The notes: generated by a model from the sequence alone, not told the origin. Positions 16,439 to 25,722 are shown, numbered from the stretch's first letter. The stretch is 64,000 nt of DNA from Candidatus Gastranaerophilales bacterium (GCA_900768915.1 CAAGEQ010000019.1:59051-123050); one strand, 5' to 3'. Made by a program: numbers and translations.

Positions 16439-17077
16439 ATGAATATAAATTACAATTTTACTCCATATTCAATAAATAATAGTGCTATAAAAGAACATAA
16501 GAATATTAGCAATCCAACATTTAAACATAATATTCCGAACGCACTGACTCATACAAACATCGGAAGTTGTCTAGAAGGTTATATTGGAAAAGTTAGTGTA
16601 AGAAAAAATGATAAAAATGTTGCATTAAATGTATTTAAAAAATTCAAAGAAAATGCTATTGAAAACTACACTATCCAAAACGATACAGGTGATGTAATAG
16701 GTACAATAGATGTTTCAATAAAAAAATATCAACAATCACCTTGGGAACGAACAAACCCAAGCCACGTGTTTGTTGATAACCTAAGAAACTTCTCTAATCC
16801 AAATACACCTTATTACAAATCAGGACTAGAACACTACAAAGATATTGGAACAAGACTTTTGCAAATTGCACAGAGAAGAAGTGATGAAGCAATGTGTGAA
16901 GGAAATATAAAACTAATATCCAAAGGGGAATCACTAAATTGGTATAAAAATATAATTGGTATGCGTCAGGAATTTCCGCCAATATCTGGCATGAAATTTA
17001 ATATCCATAACCCAAACCAATTATATTTACCACCAGAAAATAAAGAACCATTATCTCGACTTCAAGGTGGATTATAA
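16439..17077 (+). CDS. GNAT-like acetyltransferase-fold protein with short N-terminal NPTFKH tail
   Basis: 212 aa. The second half looks like a GNAT fold: a beta strand (HVFVDNLRNFS), then YKDIGTRLLQIAQRRSDEA, which fits the acetyl-CoA-binding loop and helix (motif A pattern G-x-G/A, here IGTRLL), then GNIKLISKGESLNWYKNIIGM, the usual last strand with Tyr-Lys-Asn. The substrate is unknown. The first 35 residues are polar and contain SNPTFKHN, a short peptide type repeated at the start of other proteins in this window. Start spacing is poor (no clear Shine-Dalgarno). Confidence 0.6.
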   Translation: MNINYNFTPYSINNSAIKEHKNISNPTFKHNIPNALTHTNIGSCLEGYIGKVSVRKNDKNVALNVFKKFKENAIENYTIQNDTGDVIGTIDVSIKKYQQSPWERTNPSHVFVDNLRNFSNPNTPYYKSGLEHYKDIGTRLLQIAQRRSDEAMCEGNIKLISKGESLNWYKNIIGMRQEFPPISGMKFNIHNPNQLYLPPENKEPLSRLQGGL

Positions 17078-17098
17078 TACTACAAACGTATTGATAAT

Positions 17099-17665
17099 TT
17101 ATTGTTTTCTATACCCACACTTTGAACAAACTCCATTTTCATCTAACGATATACCACACAATGGACAACGTTCAATTGTTTTGTCTATTTCATATTCTTG
17201 ACTTGCAACATTTGCACCACTTGTAAATGTTATTTTTGATATATTTAATTTATCTTTTAATAATTCATAAACAATTTTTATCATACCTTCAACAGTCATT
17301 GTTTCCTTCGTTACAACAACTCTACAATCTGGATATGCCTTTGCCAATTCCATATCAAATGCATAACCCTTCATTGTATTTTGTGGTGCACCATTTTTAA
17401 TACCCTGCATTTCATAAACATCTAACACAACTGGTAACAAAGGATCATCTTTTCGTAGAATTAATGCATGATCAAAATTTTGTAATATATTCCATGCAAT
17501 TTTCTTTATTTCATTACAAGGATACACCATATTAACCCCTTTGTTAATAGTATCTTCTACTTCAATTGTTAAAATACCCGTATGTCCATGCAAATATTGT
17601 GCCTCACCCTTAAAATTATAAAAGCGATGTGCATATTGTAATTCAATAGTAGAAATTGATTTCAT
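17099..17665 (-). CDS. 6-pyruvoyl-tetrahydropterin synthase/QueD-family protein with C-terminal zinc ribbon
   Basis: 188 aa. The T-fold PTPS/QueD signature is present: His13 (YAHRF) and the LHGHTG motif with His26 and His28, the three zinc ligands. In most QueD enzymes a catalytic Cys lies four residues before LHGH's first His; here that position is Ala22, with Glu21 beside it. A longer middle with an insert (about 75-105) is present. The C-terminus adds two pairs, Cys167/170 and Cys180/183, a zinc ribbon not usual in QueD. It may be a PTPS-III-like or otherwise altered enzyme. Ribosome-binding site GGAGG is clear. Confidence 0.8.
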   Translation of the reverse strand: MKSISTIELQYAHRFYNFKGEAQYLHGHTGILTIEVEDTINKGVNMVYPCNEIKKIAWNILQNFDHALILRKDDPLLPVVLDVYEMQGIKNGAPQNTMKGYAFDMELAKAYPDCRVVVTKETMTVEGMIKIVYELLKDKLNISKITFTSGANVASQEYEIDKTIERCPLCGISLDENGVCSKCGYRKQ

Positions 17666-17800
17666 ATTTATTCCTCCATATAAATTTATTCAATCTCATA
17701 TTAAATGTACATATAAATAAAGAAAATTCATCTACTAGGTAATTAAAAATAATAACGATAACAAACAAAAATTAACCAATATAACAATTTTTGTTTACTA

Positions 17801-17829
17801 TTGTCAAAATATAAAAAATATGGCATAAT
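17801..17829 (+). promoter_or_regulatory. Promoter of the 6S RNA gene
   Basis: TTGTCA at 17801-17806, 17-nt spacer, CATAAT at 17824-17829; transcription start expected near 17836, exactly at the beginning of the closing stem. Confidence 0.75.
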
Positions 17830-17835
17830 ATTATT

Positions 17836-18016
17836 ACTTCATACAGGTGTTAATTTTGTTCCTACATTTTTAACAAAAGGGAGAATTGACTCAGCGATAT
17901 TTGAAGTAGACCTGCCAATTGCAAAAACAATTGCCAGCAGGAAACGGATGTATCAAGGCGTTCACCCACCTGCGAGTTCCAGCAGGTAACAAAATCCACC
18001 TGTGTGAAGTTTTATT
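17836..18016 (+). ncRNA. ssrS: 6S RNA (SsrS-type RNA polymerase regulator)
   Basis: A roughly 180-nt RNA folding into a rod. The ends pair as CTTCATACAGGTG (17837-17849) with CACCTGTGTGAAG (17997-18009), continued by ATTTTGTT with AACAAAAT. The middle stays largely open, with two CCTGC/GCAGG hairpins. The 5' side of the bubble contains GCGATATTTGAAG, close to the E. coli 6S GCCGATATTTCAT; the 3' side has GTTCACC before a hairpin, as in E. coli. A T-rich run follows the closing stem (18010-18022). 6S RNA mimics an open promoter and holds sigma-70 holoenzyme. A 62-codon frame over it is spurious. Confidence 0.75.
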
Positions 18017-18039
18017 TTTTTTATGTTTTAATTAATTGT

Positions 18040-18597
18040 ATGGATAAGAAGATTAGTTTAGTAAATATATTTCTAACATTTCTTAAAGTTGGGATAATTC
18101 TTTTAGGTGGAGGCTATGTAATTTTACCAATTCTACAATCGGAAATTGTAGAAAAAAAGAATTGGCTAACGTCTGAAGAACTTATCGACTATTATGCAAT
18201 TAGTCAGTCTTTACCTGGACTAATTGCAATAAACATATCAATCTTTGTTGGATATAAAGTTCGTGGCAAATTTGGAGCAATCACAGCCGTTACAGGGTTA
18301 ACATTCTCTGCATTTTGGGCTATTGTAGTATTTTCAACAATACTTACAAAATTCGCTACAAACTCTTTTGTACAAGGTGTATTTTGGGGTGTAGAAATTG
18401 CAGTTATTGTGCTTATTATTTCTGCAGTTAGAGAAATGTGGGATAAAGCAATAAAAGACAAAGGTGGAATTGTTATTTATCTAATAGCACTATTAATAAT
18501 GCTATTCTCAAAAATTTCACCAGCATATATTATAATTGCATCTATGTTTGTCGGAATTGGTTATAAATTAATTCAAAAGAAAAGAGGTAAAGAATGA
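18040..18597 (+). CDS. Chromate transporter-family protein, short form (first of pair)
   Basis: 185-aa inner membrane protein of the CHR family, short-chain type, in which two small proteins replace one long ChrA. Signature GGGYVILPILQSEIVEKKNW and SLPGLIAINISIFVGYK in the N-terminal half, then four to five further TM segments. The ATG at 18040 (MDKKISLVN) is chosen; an upstream in-frame start at 18004 would fall in the 6S RNA terminator. It overlaps the second half by 4 nt. The family exports or imports chromate or related oxyanions; the real substrate is uncertain. Confidence 0.88.
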   Translation: MDKKISLVNIFLTFLKVGIILLGGGYVILPILQSEIVEKKNWLTSEELIDYYAISQSLPGLIAINISIFVGYKVRGKFGAITAVTGLTFSAFWAIVVFSTILTKFATNSFVQGVFWGVEIAVIVLIISAVREMWDKAIKDKGGIVIYLIALLIMLFSKISPAYIIIASMFVGIGYKLIQKKRGKE

Positions 18598-19151
18598 ACT
18601 CACTAATTCTTTATCTACATCTTTTCAAAGAATTTTTCCAAATAGGTTTATTCTCTTTTGGTGGAGGATACGCAACACTACCATTTCTTTATGATTTAAC
18701 TCAAAGATATAATTGGTACACACCAACAGAATTATCTCAAATGGTTGCTGTTGCATCTATCACTCCTGGACCTGTCGGAATAAATGTTGCAACCTACGCA
18801 GGAATGAAAGCACAAGGTGTTATTTCAGCATTTATCGCTACAAGTTCAGAAATATTACCATCATTATTTATTGTAATACTAGTATTTAAACTATTAAGGA
18901 AATTTAGTGATAACTTCTATGTGCAATCAGCATTATATGCACTAAAACCTACAAGTTGTGCCTTATTATCAGTTGTTGGACTTCAACTATTAAAATCAAA
19001 TTTACTCGTAAAATCAAACACTCAAATATATGCAATAATTTTCTTTGTAATACTATTAACAATAAGTATATTAAAGAAAAAAGATCCACTTTGGTTCATT
19101 GGTGTTAGTTCTTTAGTTGGTTTAACCCTTGCATATTTTCATCTAATATAA
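18594..19151 (+). CDS. Chromate transporter-family protein, short form (second of pair)
   Basis: 185 aa, same CHR family as the gene before it. Signature FSFGGGYATLPFLYDLTQRY and SITPGPVGINVATYAGMKAQG, then hydrophobic segments. The ATGA overlap implies coupled translation, and the two products probably form an antiparallel heterodimer as described for paired short CHR proteins. It ends one nt before the stop of the leftward oppC-like gene, with no terminator visible between. Confidence 0.88.
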   Translation: MNSLILYLHLFKEFFQIGLFSFGGGYATLPFLYDLTQRYNWYTPTELSQMVAVASITPGPVGINVATYAGMKAQGVISAFIATSSEILPSLFIVILVFKLLRKFSDNFYVQSALYALKPTSCALLSVVGLQLLKSNLLVKSNTQIYAIIFFVILLTISILKKKDPLWFIGVSSLVGLTLAYFHLI

Positions 19152-19152
19152 A

Positions 19153-20208
19153 TTATCTTATTTTACCCTTAGGATCAAGAATATCTCTCACAGTATCACC
19201 AACCAAATTAAAACATAATACAGCAATAAATATCAAAACACCTGGAGTTAATAACCAAGGTCTATATAAAATATTTACATACTCTTGTGCCTCTTTTAGC
19301 ATATTTCCCCAACTAGCATCAGGTTGTTGAATACCCAGACCTAAAAAACTCAAACCTGATTCCGATAAAATATATGATGGCACACTCAAAGTCATTGCAA
19401 TAATTACATAACTTGTAGTTTGAGGTAATATATGTTTTAATATAACTCTTAATTTAGATGCACCAATAGTTTCTGCAGCTTGAACAAATTCTTCATTTTT
19501 AATTGATAAAACCATACCTCTGACAACACGAGCAAATCCTGCCCAACCAATCAATGCAAGTATAATAACAATCAATGTAAATCTTTGAATACTTGTCATA
19601 TTAGCCGGCAAAATTGAGGCTAAAATGATTAACAAATAAAAACTAGGAATTGCCATTATTGCTTCTGCAAACCTCATCATCAAAATATCAACCCAACCAC
19701 CTAAATAGCCGGAAATCCCACCATATAACAACCCTATAGGAAACAATATAAACAAAGCCAAAAATCCAATTGTTAATGATATACGTCCACCGAATAACAA
19801 TCTAGAAAATACATCTCTACCATTTATATCTGTACCTAATAAATACAATCTACCACCATCAGATGTGCCAATTAAATGTCTTGAAGTTGGTATAAGTCCT
19901 AATAATTTATACTTTTCTCCTTTTACAAACAATTGAAGATAATGTTTTTGACTTCTATCTAATTTATAAATATTTTGATATAAATTAGGTTCAAAAACTC
20001 TAATATAATTGTACGTATAAGGCTTTGAAAGATGTCCATTTTCATCAATCATATAAATTGGTGATGGTGGAGCATAAGATTGACTTCTATCAGAAAAATC
20101 TTTTGAATAAGGTGCAATAAAATTTGCTAAAACAATACACAAGTACATAAACAATAAAATTACTAATGCAATACCGGCAAATTTATCTTTAAAAACTTGT
20201 TTAATCAT
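19153..20208 (-). CDS. Oligopeptide ABC transporter permease, OppC/DppC type
   Basis: 351 aa inner membrane permease. An N-terminal TM segment and a long periplasmic stretch are followed by the transport domain with about five TM helices. The cytoplasmic EAA loop that docks the ATPase is visible as EFVQAAETIGASKLRVILKH. The C-terminus ends GDTVRDILDPKGK, a typical OppC ending. It is third in a leftward operon (binding protein, OppB, OppC), 3 nt after OppB. No ATPase gene follows. Confidence 0.9.
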   Translation of the reverse strand: MIKQVFKDKFAGIALVILLFMYLCIVLANFIAPYSKDFSDRSQSYAPPSPIYMIDENGHLSKPYTYNYIRVFEPNLYQNIYKLDRSQKHYLQLFVKGEKYKLLGLIPTSRHLIGTSDGGRLYLLGTDINGRDVFSRLLFGGRISLTIGFLALFILFPIGLLYGGISGYLGGWVDILMMRFAEAIMAIPSFYLLIILASILPANMTSIQRFTLIVIILALIGWAGFARVVRGMVLSIKNEEFVQAAETIGASKLRVILKHILPQTTSYVIIAMTLSVPSYILSESGLSFLGLGIQQPDASWGNMLKEAQEYVNILYRPWLLTPGVLIFIAVLCFNLVGDTVRDILDPKGKIR

Positions 20209-20211
20209 TAC

Positions 20212-21177
20212 CTACCCCCTAACCCTTGGGTCTGTAATAATCAACAATATATCTGCTAATAAATTACCTAATACTAACATAATAGAACCAATCATAAGAG
20301 ATGCCATAACAAGATTTATATCAGATTTCATAACGGCTTCTAATATCAATCTACCTAATCCAGGATATTGAAACACATATTCTGTCAATGCCGCACCACT
20401 CAATAAACCAGCAAATTCAAAACCTAATAATGTAATCATAGGATTTAGTGCATTTCTTAAAGCGTGTTTAAATATTATTTTAAATTCACTCAAACCTTTT
20501 GCACGAGCAAATTTTATATAATCACTATCCAATACCTCTAGCATATTGGCCCTCATTTGTCGTTGAAGTCCTGCCAAAGATATTGTAAATAATACTGTAA
20601 CCGGCAATATTAAATGTTTTGACAAATCTATAAATTTACCAAAGAATGACAACTCATTATAATCATAACTTGTTAAGCCACCAACAGGGAACAATCCTGT
20701 TTTTACGGCAAATATCAATAATAATATTGCAAAGAAAAACGATGGTATTGCCATTCCAACACTAGATAAAATGGTCAATAACCTATCAAATTTTGTTTTA
20801 TTAAATACAGCACCTAAAACACCAAGTGGAACACCAACTAACCACGTCATAAAAATAACAATAGTAGTCAATAATAAAGTATTAGGTATTCTTTCTGCTA
20901 ATTTAACAGATACTTTTTCTCCATTAGATGTTATACCTAAATCACCTTTAACGAATGATTTAGCCCACAATCCATATTGTACAATAATTGGTTTATCTAA
21001 CCCCAAACGGACTTTTTCTCTCTGCAATGTTTCCTGAGAAATTGAAGGATTAAGTCTTAATTCTGCCAATGGGTCAACCGGTGATAATCGTATTATAAAG
21101 AAACTTATTATTGATACAATAAATAATAATGGAATAGTTTGAAGTATTCTTTTAAATATAAATTTAAATATTTTCAT
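20212..21177 (-). CDS. Oligopeptide ABC transporter permease, OppB/DppB type
   Basis: 321 aa inner membrane permease. Typical N-terminus (FIFKRILQTIPLLFIVSIIS), periplasmic part with LGLDKPIIVQYGLW and GDLGITS, then the permease domain with EAA-loop KFARAKGLSEFKIIFKHALR. The C-terminus DILLIITDPRVRG is typical for OppB. Start overlaps the stop of the binding-protein gene by 1 nt. Confidence 0.92.
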   Translation of the reverse strand: MKIFKFIFKRILQTIPLLFIVSIISFFIIRLSPVDPLAELRLNPSISQETLQREKVRLGLDKPIIVQYGLWAKSFVKGDLGITSNGEKVSVKLAERIPNTLLLTTIVIFMTWLVGVPLGVLGAVFNKTKFDRLLTILSSVGMAIPSFFFAILLLIFAVKTGLFPVGGLTSYDYNELSFFGKFIDLSKHLILPVTVLFTISLAGLQRQMRANMLEVLDSDYIKFARAKGLSEFKIIFKHALRNALNPMITLLGFEFAGLLSGAALTEYVFQYPGLGRLILEAVMKSDINLVMASLMIGSIMLVLGNLLADILLIITDPRVRG

Positions 21178-23045
21178 TACTTCTTCACCCCACTATTATC
21201 AATATAAATTTCTTCAATATTATATGTTAAACCTGACAAAGAAGATGGTAAAATATTTTTAAATTTTCTTCTTATTGCATAAATTCTAATAGGTGAATAC
21301 AAATAAACAATTGGGGCTTCATTATATATTATTCTTTGATATTCATCATAATATTTTTTTCTTGATTTAAAATTTAATTCTAATGCTGCTTTATCAAATA
21401 TATTATCTAATTTTATTTCCCAAGAAAGTTTATCCGTAACAGGTTTATTAACTGGTCGCTGATTGAAAATATGTAACGGCCCAGATGAATACCATACATT
21501 TTTACCATTATGTGGTTCAAGCGAAGAACCAGTTAAACCTAAAATTATCATATCCCAATCATAAGAATTAGTAATTTTATTTACTAATGAATTGAATTCT
21601 ATTGGTTTAAAATTAACCTGCATACCTATATCTGCAAGGTCTTGCTTAACCATTACACCAAGTGCCTCACGTTCAGTATTTCCAGCATTTGTATATAAAT
21701 CAAACTCTACACGATTATTATTTTTATCATATAATTTTCCGTTTTTGTAATAAAACCCACTCTTTTTCAAATATGATTTTGCTATCGATAAATTACGTTC
21801 ATGACCAACCAAAGATTTGTTGTAAAAAATAGAATTTTTACTCTCGGCTGTAAATAATGGAGATGCCATACCATTAGCAATGTTTTGAACCATACTCTTT
21901 CTATCAATTGCATAATCTATGGCTTTTCTAAAATTAACATCATTAAACCAAACTTGTTTTTTAGGATTAACAAAGTACTTTTTTACCCCATTTTGTTGAG
22001 AAAAACGTCTATTTAAATTTATAGCAACAAACATTGTACCTGTATCTGGACCTAAATTATATATTGTATAATCAGAATCATATTCTTTTGCTTTATATCT
22101 AGCAACATCGCCACCACGCAAAGAAATTTCATCTAATTCTTTTGCTTCAAACTTCAAAATTTGGTTGTTTAAATCTCCTACTATCAAATATACAATTTTA
22201 TCTAAATATGGCAATTTTTGCCCATTTTTATTAATTTCATAATAATTTGGATTTCGTTCAAATACCACCCTTTGGGCAGGTACATATTCTTTTAACCTGT
22301 ATGCACCACTTGTAACAATCGTATCAGGATTAATATTAGTTGATAAAAATCTATCAAAATTCTTTTGCCAATTTTTTTGTTTAGTAAAATAATGTTTAGG
22401 AGCGATTGAAACAGATAACATTCTTAAAAACGGTGCAAACTGCTTTTTGATAGAAAATTCAACTGTATAATCATCAATTTTTTTTATAGTTGGTATTTCA
22501 CCATCAATAATCATACTATCTCTAGTTGAAGTATTACCCAAACCTGCAAATATAATATCTTTCCAAGTAAAGATAACATCATCAGCAGTAATAGGTACAC
22601 CATCAGACCATTTTATACCTTTTCTTAAATGAATTATATATCTATTCCCCTTCATTTCAACTGATTTTGCTAATTTAGGTACTACTTTACCGGTCATTGG
22701 ATTTGATGTAAACAAACCATCATACATCATATCTGCCATTGATGATGATGTAGCATCTGTTGAAGTAAATGGATTAAAAGTTTTTGGGCCTTCACCTATA
22801 GTTGATGTCACAAATTTACCACCAAACTTACCACAAGGCAAAGTTGAAACCATATAATCAACACCATCAATTGTTTTTGTATATGGATTACTATATGGTT
22901 GATTAATTTTTACGGCATAAGGATTTTTTCTTACAGATGTTACATCTATCATATAGCCTGATAAACCATTATCCTTATGTACACACCCCTTTAACAATAT
23001 CGCTATTAGTAAAATAGCAAGAATTACATAAAAAATTCTCTTCAT
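21177..23045 (-). CDS. Peptide ABC transporter substrate-binding lipoprotein, OppA type
   Basis: Extracytoplasmic binding protein of the SBP_bac_5 family, 622 aa from the ATG at 23045. The N-terminus is a lipoprotein signal with lipobox LKGC and Cys21 as lipid-bearing residue. Family marks include IGEGPKTFNPFTSTDATSSS, the HLRKGIKWSDGVPITADDV motif and DVNFRKAIDYAIDRKSMV. An in-frame TTG at 23072 would add nine residues, without better ribosome-binding signals. It heads a three-gene transport operon. Ligand is probably peptide, but sugar or nickel ligands occur in this fold. Confidence 0.92.
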   Translation of the reverse strand: MKRIFYVILAILLIAILLKGCVHKDNGLSGYMIDVTSVRKNPYAVKINQPYSNPYTKTIDGVDYMVSTLPCGKFGGKFVTSTIGEGPKTFNPFTSTDATSSSMADMMYDGLFTSNPMTGKVVPKLAKSVEMKGNRYIIHLRKGIKWSDGVPITADDVIFTWKDIIFAGLGNTSTRDSMIIDGEIPTIKKIDDYTVEFSIKKQFAPFLRMLSVSIAPKHYFTKQKNWQKNFDRFLSTNINPDTIVTSGAYRLKEYVPAQRVVFERNPNYYEINKNGQKLPYLDKIVYLIVGDLNNQILKFEAKELDEISLRGGDVARYKAKEYDSDYTIYNLGPDTGTMFVAINLNRRFSQQNGVKKYFVNPKKQVWFNDVNFRKAIDYAIDRKSMVQNIANGMASPLFTAESKNSIFYNKSLVGHERNLSIAKSYLKKSGFYYKNGKLYDKNNNRVEFDLYTNAGNTEREALGVMVKQDLADIGMQVNFKPIEFNSLVNKITNSYDWDMIILGLTGSSLEPHNGKNVWYSSGPLHIFNQRPVNKPVTDKLSWEIKLDNIFDKAALELNFKSRKKYYDEYQRIIYNEAPIVYLYSPIRIYAIRRKFKNILPSSLSGLTYNIEEIYIDNSGVKK

Positions 23046-23192
23046 ACATATAGAATAACATAAATTTAACAAATTTTATAATAATCAAATGGATAATATT
23101 ACAATACAAATTGTAAAATATTTGAATAAAAACAGCAAAATTTTCTAATTTTGTGTTTTATAGCAAATGTGTAATTTAAGGATAAATCAATT

Positions 23193-23537
23193 ATGAACAT
23201 CTCTCCAATATCAGCAAGAACAATACCTACTATGAAAAGTAGTAAAGTTGAAAATTTATCACAACAGACAAAAACTGATGTCCCACAGAATGATAATGTT
23301 AACATTGAACCTAGTGAATTGATGTTAAAATATCCACCTGCAGTTATTGGATTGATGAATGGTGTATGTTGGGCAGGAGTCGGCTATGCCTTTGATAAAT
23401 GTGTTTCAAAATTATTCAAAATGGGTACAAAATCAAAAACATCACTTGCCATAAATTCAATTATTGGTGTCGGCACTGGTATATATTCATACATACAAGC
23501 CAAGAAAATTCAAAATACTTATAAAACTAATGTTTAA
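23193..23537 (+). CDS. Small two-TM membrane protein, unknown
   Basis: 114 aa. A polar 45-residue N-terminus is followed by two hydrophobic, Gly-rich stretches, about 50-68 (VIGLMNGVCWAGVGYAF) and 88-104 (INSIIGVGTGIYSYI). No family recognised. Located between oppA and dapB with its own spacing on both sides. Ribosome-binding signal weak (AAGGATAAATCAATT). Confidence 0.6.
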   Translation: MNISPISARTIPTMKSSKVENLSQQTKTDVPQNDNVNIEPSELMLKYPPAVIGLMNGVCWAGVGYAFDKCVSKLFKMGTKSKTSLAINSIIGVGTGIYSYIQAKKIQNTYKTNV

Positions 23538-23626
23538 GATAGTTAACAAATGATTTTATTTTATATTTTATTATGAGATACTATAACTAGTATATTATTA
23601 TAATGCAAATTTAAGGGGATTAATAT

Positions 23627-24373
23627 ATGATTAAAGTTGCAGTTTGTGGTGCAAACGGTAAGATGGGACAAGAAGTTGTTAAAGCAGTTACATCTGCTGA
23701 AGATATGAAATTAGTCGCAAAAATTGATATTGTTAATGGCGAATATGACTCTATTGAATCTGCCCATAACAATGTTTCCATTGATGTATTAGTTGATTTT
23801 ACTCAACCAAAATCAATCTATGAAAATGCAAAATATTGCTTAAACAACAACATAAATATTGTTGTTGGTACAACTGGTTTAAGCGACGAACAACTAAAAG
23901 AATTAGAAAACCTTTCTAATCAAAACAAAACTGCTTGTTTTGTTGCTCCAAATTTTTCTACAGGAGCAGTCTTAATGATGATGTTTGCAAAAACTGCTGC
24001 AAAATATTTTGATAATGCAGAAATTATTGAATTACACCATAACCAAAAGAAAGATGCACCATCTGGAACTGCTGTAAAAACTGCAGCAATGATGGCTGAA
24101 AACAACGAAAATTTTGCAACAAATAATTGTGCCGAAACAGAAACCATTGAAGGTGCTAGAGGTGCAAATTCATACAAAAATATTCACATTCATTCAGTTA
24201 GAATGCCTGGTTATATGGCATCACAAGAAGTCTTATTTGGAGCAAATGGACAAATACTATCAATAAGACACGATTCCACTAACAGAGAATGTTATATGCC
24301 TGGTGTATTACTATCTATAAGATATGTAATGGATAAAGGTGGATTTGTTTACGGTTTAGACAACATAATGTAA
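23627..24373 (+). CDS. dapB: 4-hydroxy-tetrahydrodipicolinate reductase
   Basis: NAD(P)H-dependent step of the diaminopimelate/lysine pathway. 248 aa, normal. Nucleotide-binding GANGKMGQEV at the N-terminus, VVGTTGL in the middle and the catalytic ELHHNQKKDAPSGTA with paired His and the Lys/Ser-Gly-Thr substrate contacts. Start ATG after AAGGGGA. It is followed 16 nt later by asd, so two consecutive-branch steps of the same pathway are co-transcribed. Confidence 0.96.
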   Translation: MIKVAVCGANGKMGQEVVKAVTSAEDMKLVAKIDIVNGEYDSIESAHNNVSIDVLVDFTQPKSIYENAKYCLNNNINIVVGTTGLSDEQLKELENLSNQNKTACFVAPNFSTGAVLMMMFAKTAAKYFDNAEIIELHHNQKKDAPSGTAVKTAAMMAENNENFATNNCAETETIEGARGANSYKNIHIHSVRMPGYMASQEVLFGANGQILSIRHDSTNRECYMPGVLLSIRYVMDKGGFVYGLDNIM

Positions 24374-24389
24374 GAGAGGGAAATTTAAG

Positions 24390-25412
24390 ATGAGAAAACC
24401 AAACATTGCAATACTAGGAGCTACTGGAGTTGTTGGAAGAGAAATAACTTCTATTGTTACAGAACTTGGCGTAGATTTTAACACCATTAAGTTTCTTTCA
24501 AGTGCAAAAAGTGCCGGAACAAAAATAGATTTTCAAGGTAAAGAATATACAGTTGAAGAAGCAACACCTGATTCATTTAATGATGTAGATATTGTTATGG
24601 CATCTGCTGGTGGTGGAACAAGCAAACACTTCGCACCAGAAATTGTGAAACGTGGTGGTGTAATTATTGATAATTCAAGTGCTTTTAGAATGGATAAAGA
24701 TGTGCCACTTGTAATAGCAGGTGTTAACGATGATGATTTAAGAAAACATAAAGGTATCATTGCTAACCCTAACTGTTCAACATCTCAGTTGATGTTAGTG
24801 TTAAAACCTTTACACGAAAAAGCAAAAATCAAAAGATTAATCGTTTCAACATACCAAGCAGTTAGTGGTGCTGGTCTTAAAGCAATGAACGAATTGACTG
24901 CAAATACAAAAGCAGCATTAAATAAAGAAGAATTTAAAAATGAAGCATTTAAAAAGCCTATCGCTTTTAATGTTCTTCCACAAATTGACGTTTTTGAAGA
25001 AAACGGATACACAAAAGAAGAAATGAAAGTTACAAACGAAACTAAGAAAATCTTACACTTAGATGAAAATACTCCTATTTCTTGTACTGCTGTTAGAGTT
25101 CCTGTATATAGAGGTCACTCAGAAGCAGTTGATATTGAATTTAAAGAAAATATTACACCAGAAGAAGTAAAAGAAATTTTAAGTAATGCTTTCGGTGTAA
25201 AAGTAATAGATGATATTAAGAACTACGAATACCCAACAACAAGAGATGCTGATGGCGTTGATCCAGTATTCGTTGGCAGAATTAGAAAAGATATTGCATT
25301 CGATAACGGTATTTCTCTATGGTGCGTAGCAGATAACCTTAGAATTGGTGCAGCACTAAATACTGTTAGAATTTGCAAAAAAGTCATAGAAATGGGATTA
25401 TATAAGGAGTAA
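24390..25412 (+). CDS. asd: Aspartate-semialdehyde dehydrogenase
   Basis: Makes aspartate semialdehyde from aspartyl phosphate, feeding lysine/diaminopimelate and threonine/methionine. 340 aa. NADP-binding GATGVVGREI at the N-terminus, active-site Cys in NPNCSTSQL, substrate-binding VPVYRGHSEAVDIEF and the C-terminal DNLRIGAALNTVR. Co-directional with dapB. Confidence 0.97.
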   Translation: MRKPNIAILGATGVVGREITSIVTELGVDFNTIKFLSSAKSAGTKIDFQGKEYTVEEATPDSFNDVDIVMASAGGGTSKHFAPEIVKRGGVIIDNSSAFRMDKDVPLVIAGVNDDDLRKHKGIIANPNCSTSQLMLVLKPLHEKAKIKRLIVSTYQAVSGAGLKAMNELTANTKAALNKEEFKNEAFKKPIAFNVLPQIDVFEENGYTKEEMKVTNETKKILHLDENTPISCTAVRVPVYRGHSEAVDIEFKENITPEEVKEILSNAFGVKVIDDIKNYEYPTTRDADGVDPVFVGRIRKDIAFDNGISLWCVADNLRIGAALNTVRICKKVIEMGLYKE

Positions 25413-25414
25413 AA

Positions 25415-25687
25415 ATGTTAACAATCAACAACAATTCGACTCCTAGTCGAGTCAACAATGTTAACTTTACTGCCACAAAGACAGTAAAGCCCAAGAGTGT
25501 CTTACCAAAAGAAGTCATTGATAGGTTTGATTTAAATATGAAATCAAGAGTTGGCTACAGTGGTGAACCAAGTTTTAAAGAAGCACCTGACACAGTAGAA
25601 TTAGGTTTAAGAGCATATTTAAGACGAATGAAAATAAATTGGGAAACACACGTTAACCCAAATGAACATAGAAAAAGTTACGAATAA
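25415..25687 (+). CDS. Small soluble protein with N-terminal NVNFTA tail, unknown
   Basis: 90 aa. It begins only 2 nt after the asd stop, with a strong site (AAGGAG) inside the asd 3' end, so it is translated from the dapB-asd mRNA. The first 25 residues are polar (Asn/Thr/Ser) and hold VNNVNFTATKTV; the rest is basic and probably helical. No domain recognised. A terminator follows. Confidence 0.7.
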   Translation: MLTINNNSTPSRVNNVNFTATKTVKPKSVLPKEVIDRFDLNMKSRVGYSGEPSFKEAPDTVELGLRAYLRRMKINWETHVNPNEHRKSYE

Positions 25688-25722
25688 AAAATAAAGACCT
25701 CTGTATAAGAGGTCTTTATTTT
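25688..25722. terminator. Bidirectional terminator between the dapB operon and metG
   Basis: 15-bp stem AAAATAAAGACCTCT (25688-25702) pairing with 25708-25722, loop GTATA. A and T flanks serve both converging transcripts. Confidence 0.9.

Noticed and set aside
17801..17989. 62-codon open frame on the + strand
   Set aside because: It starts inside a promoter -35 hexamer and runs through the 6S RNA; no coding signal, and the RNA structure explains the conservation-like features.
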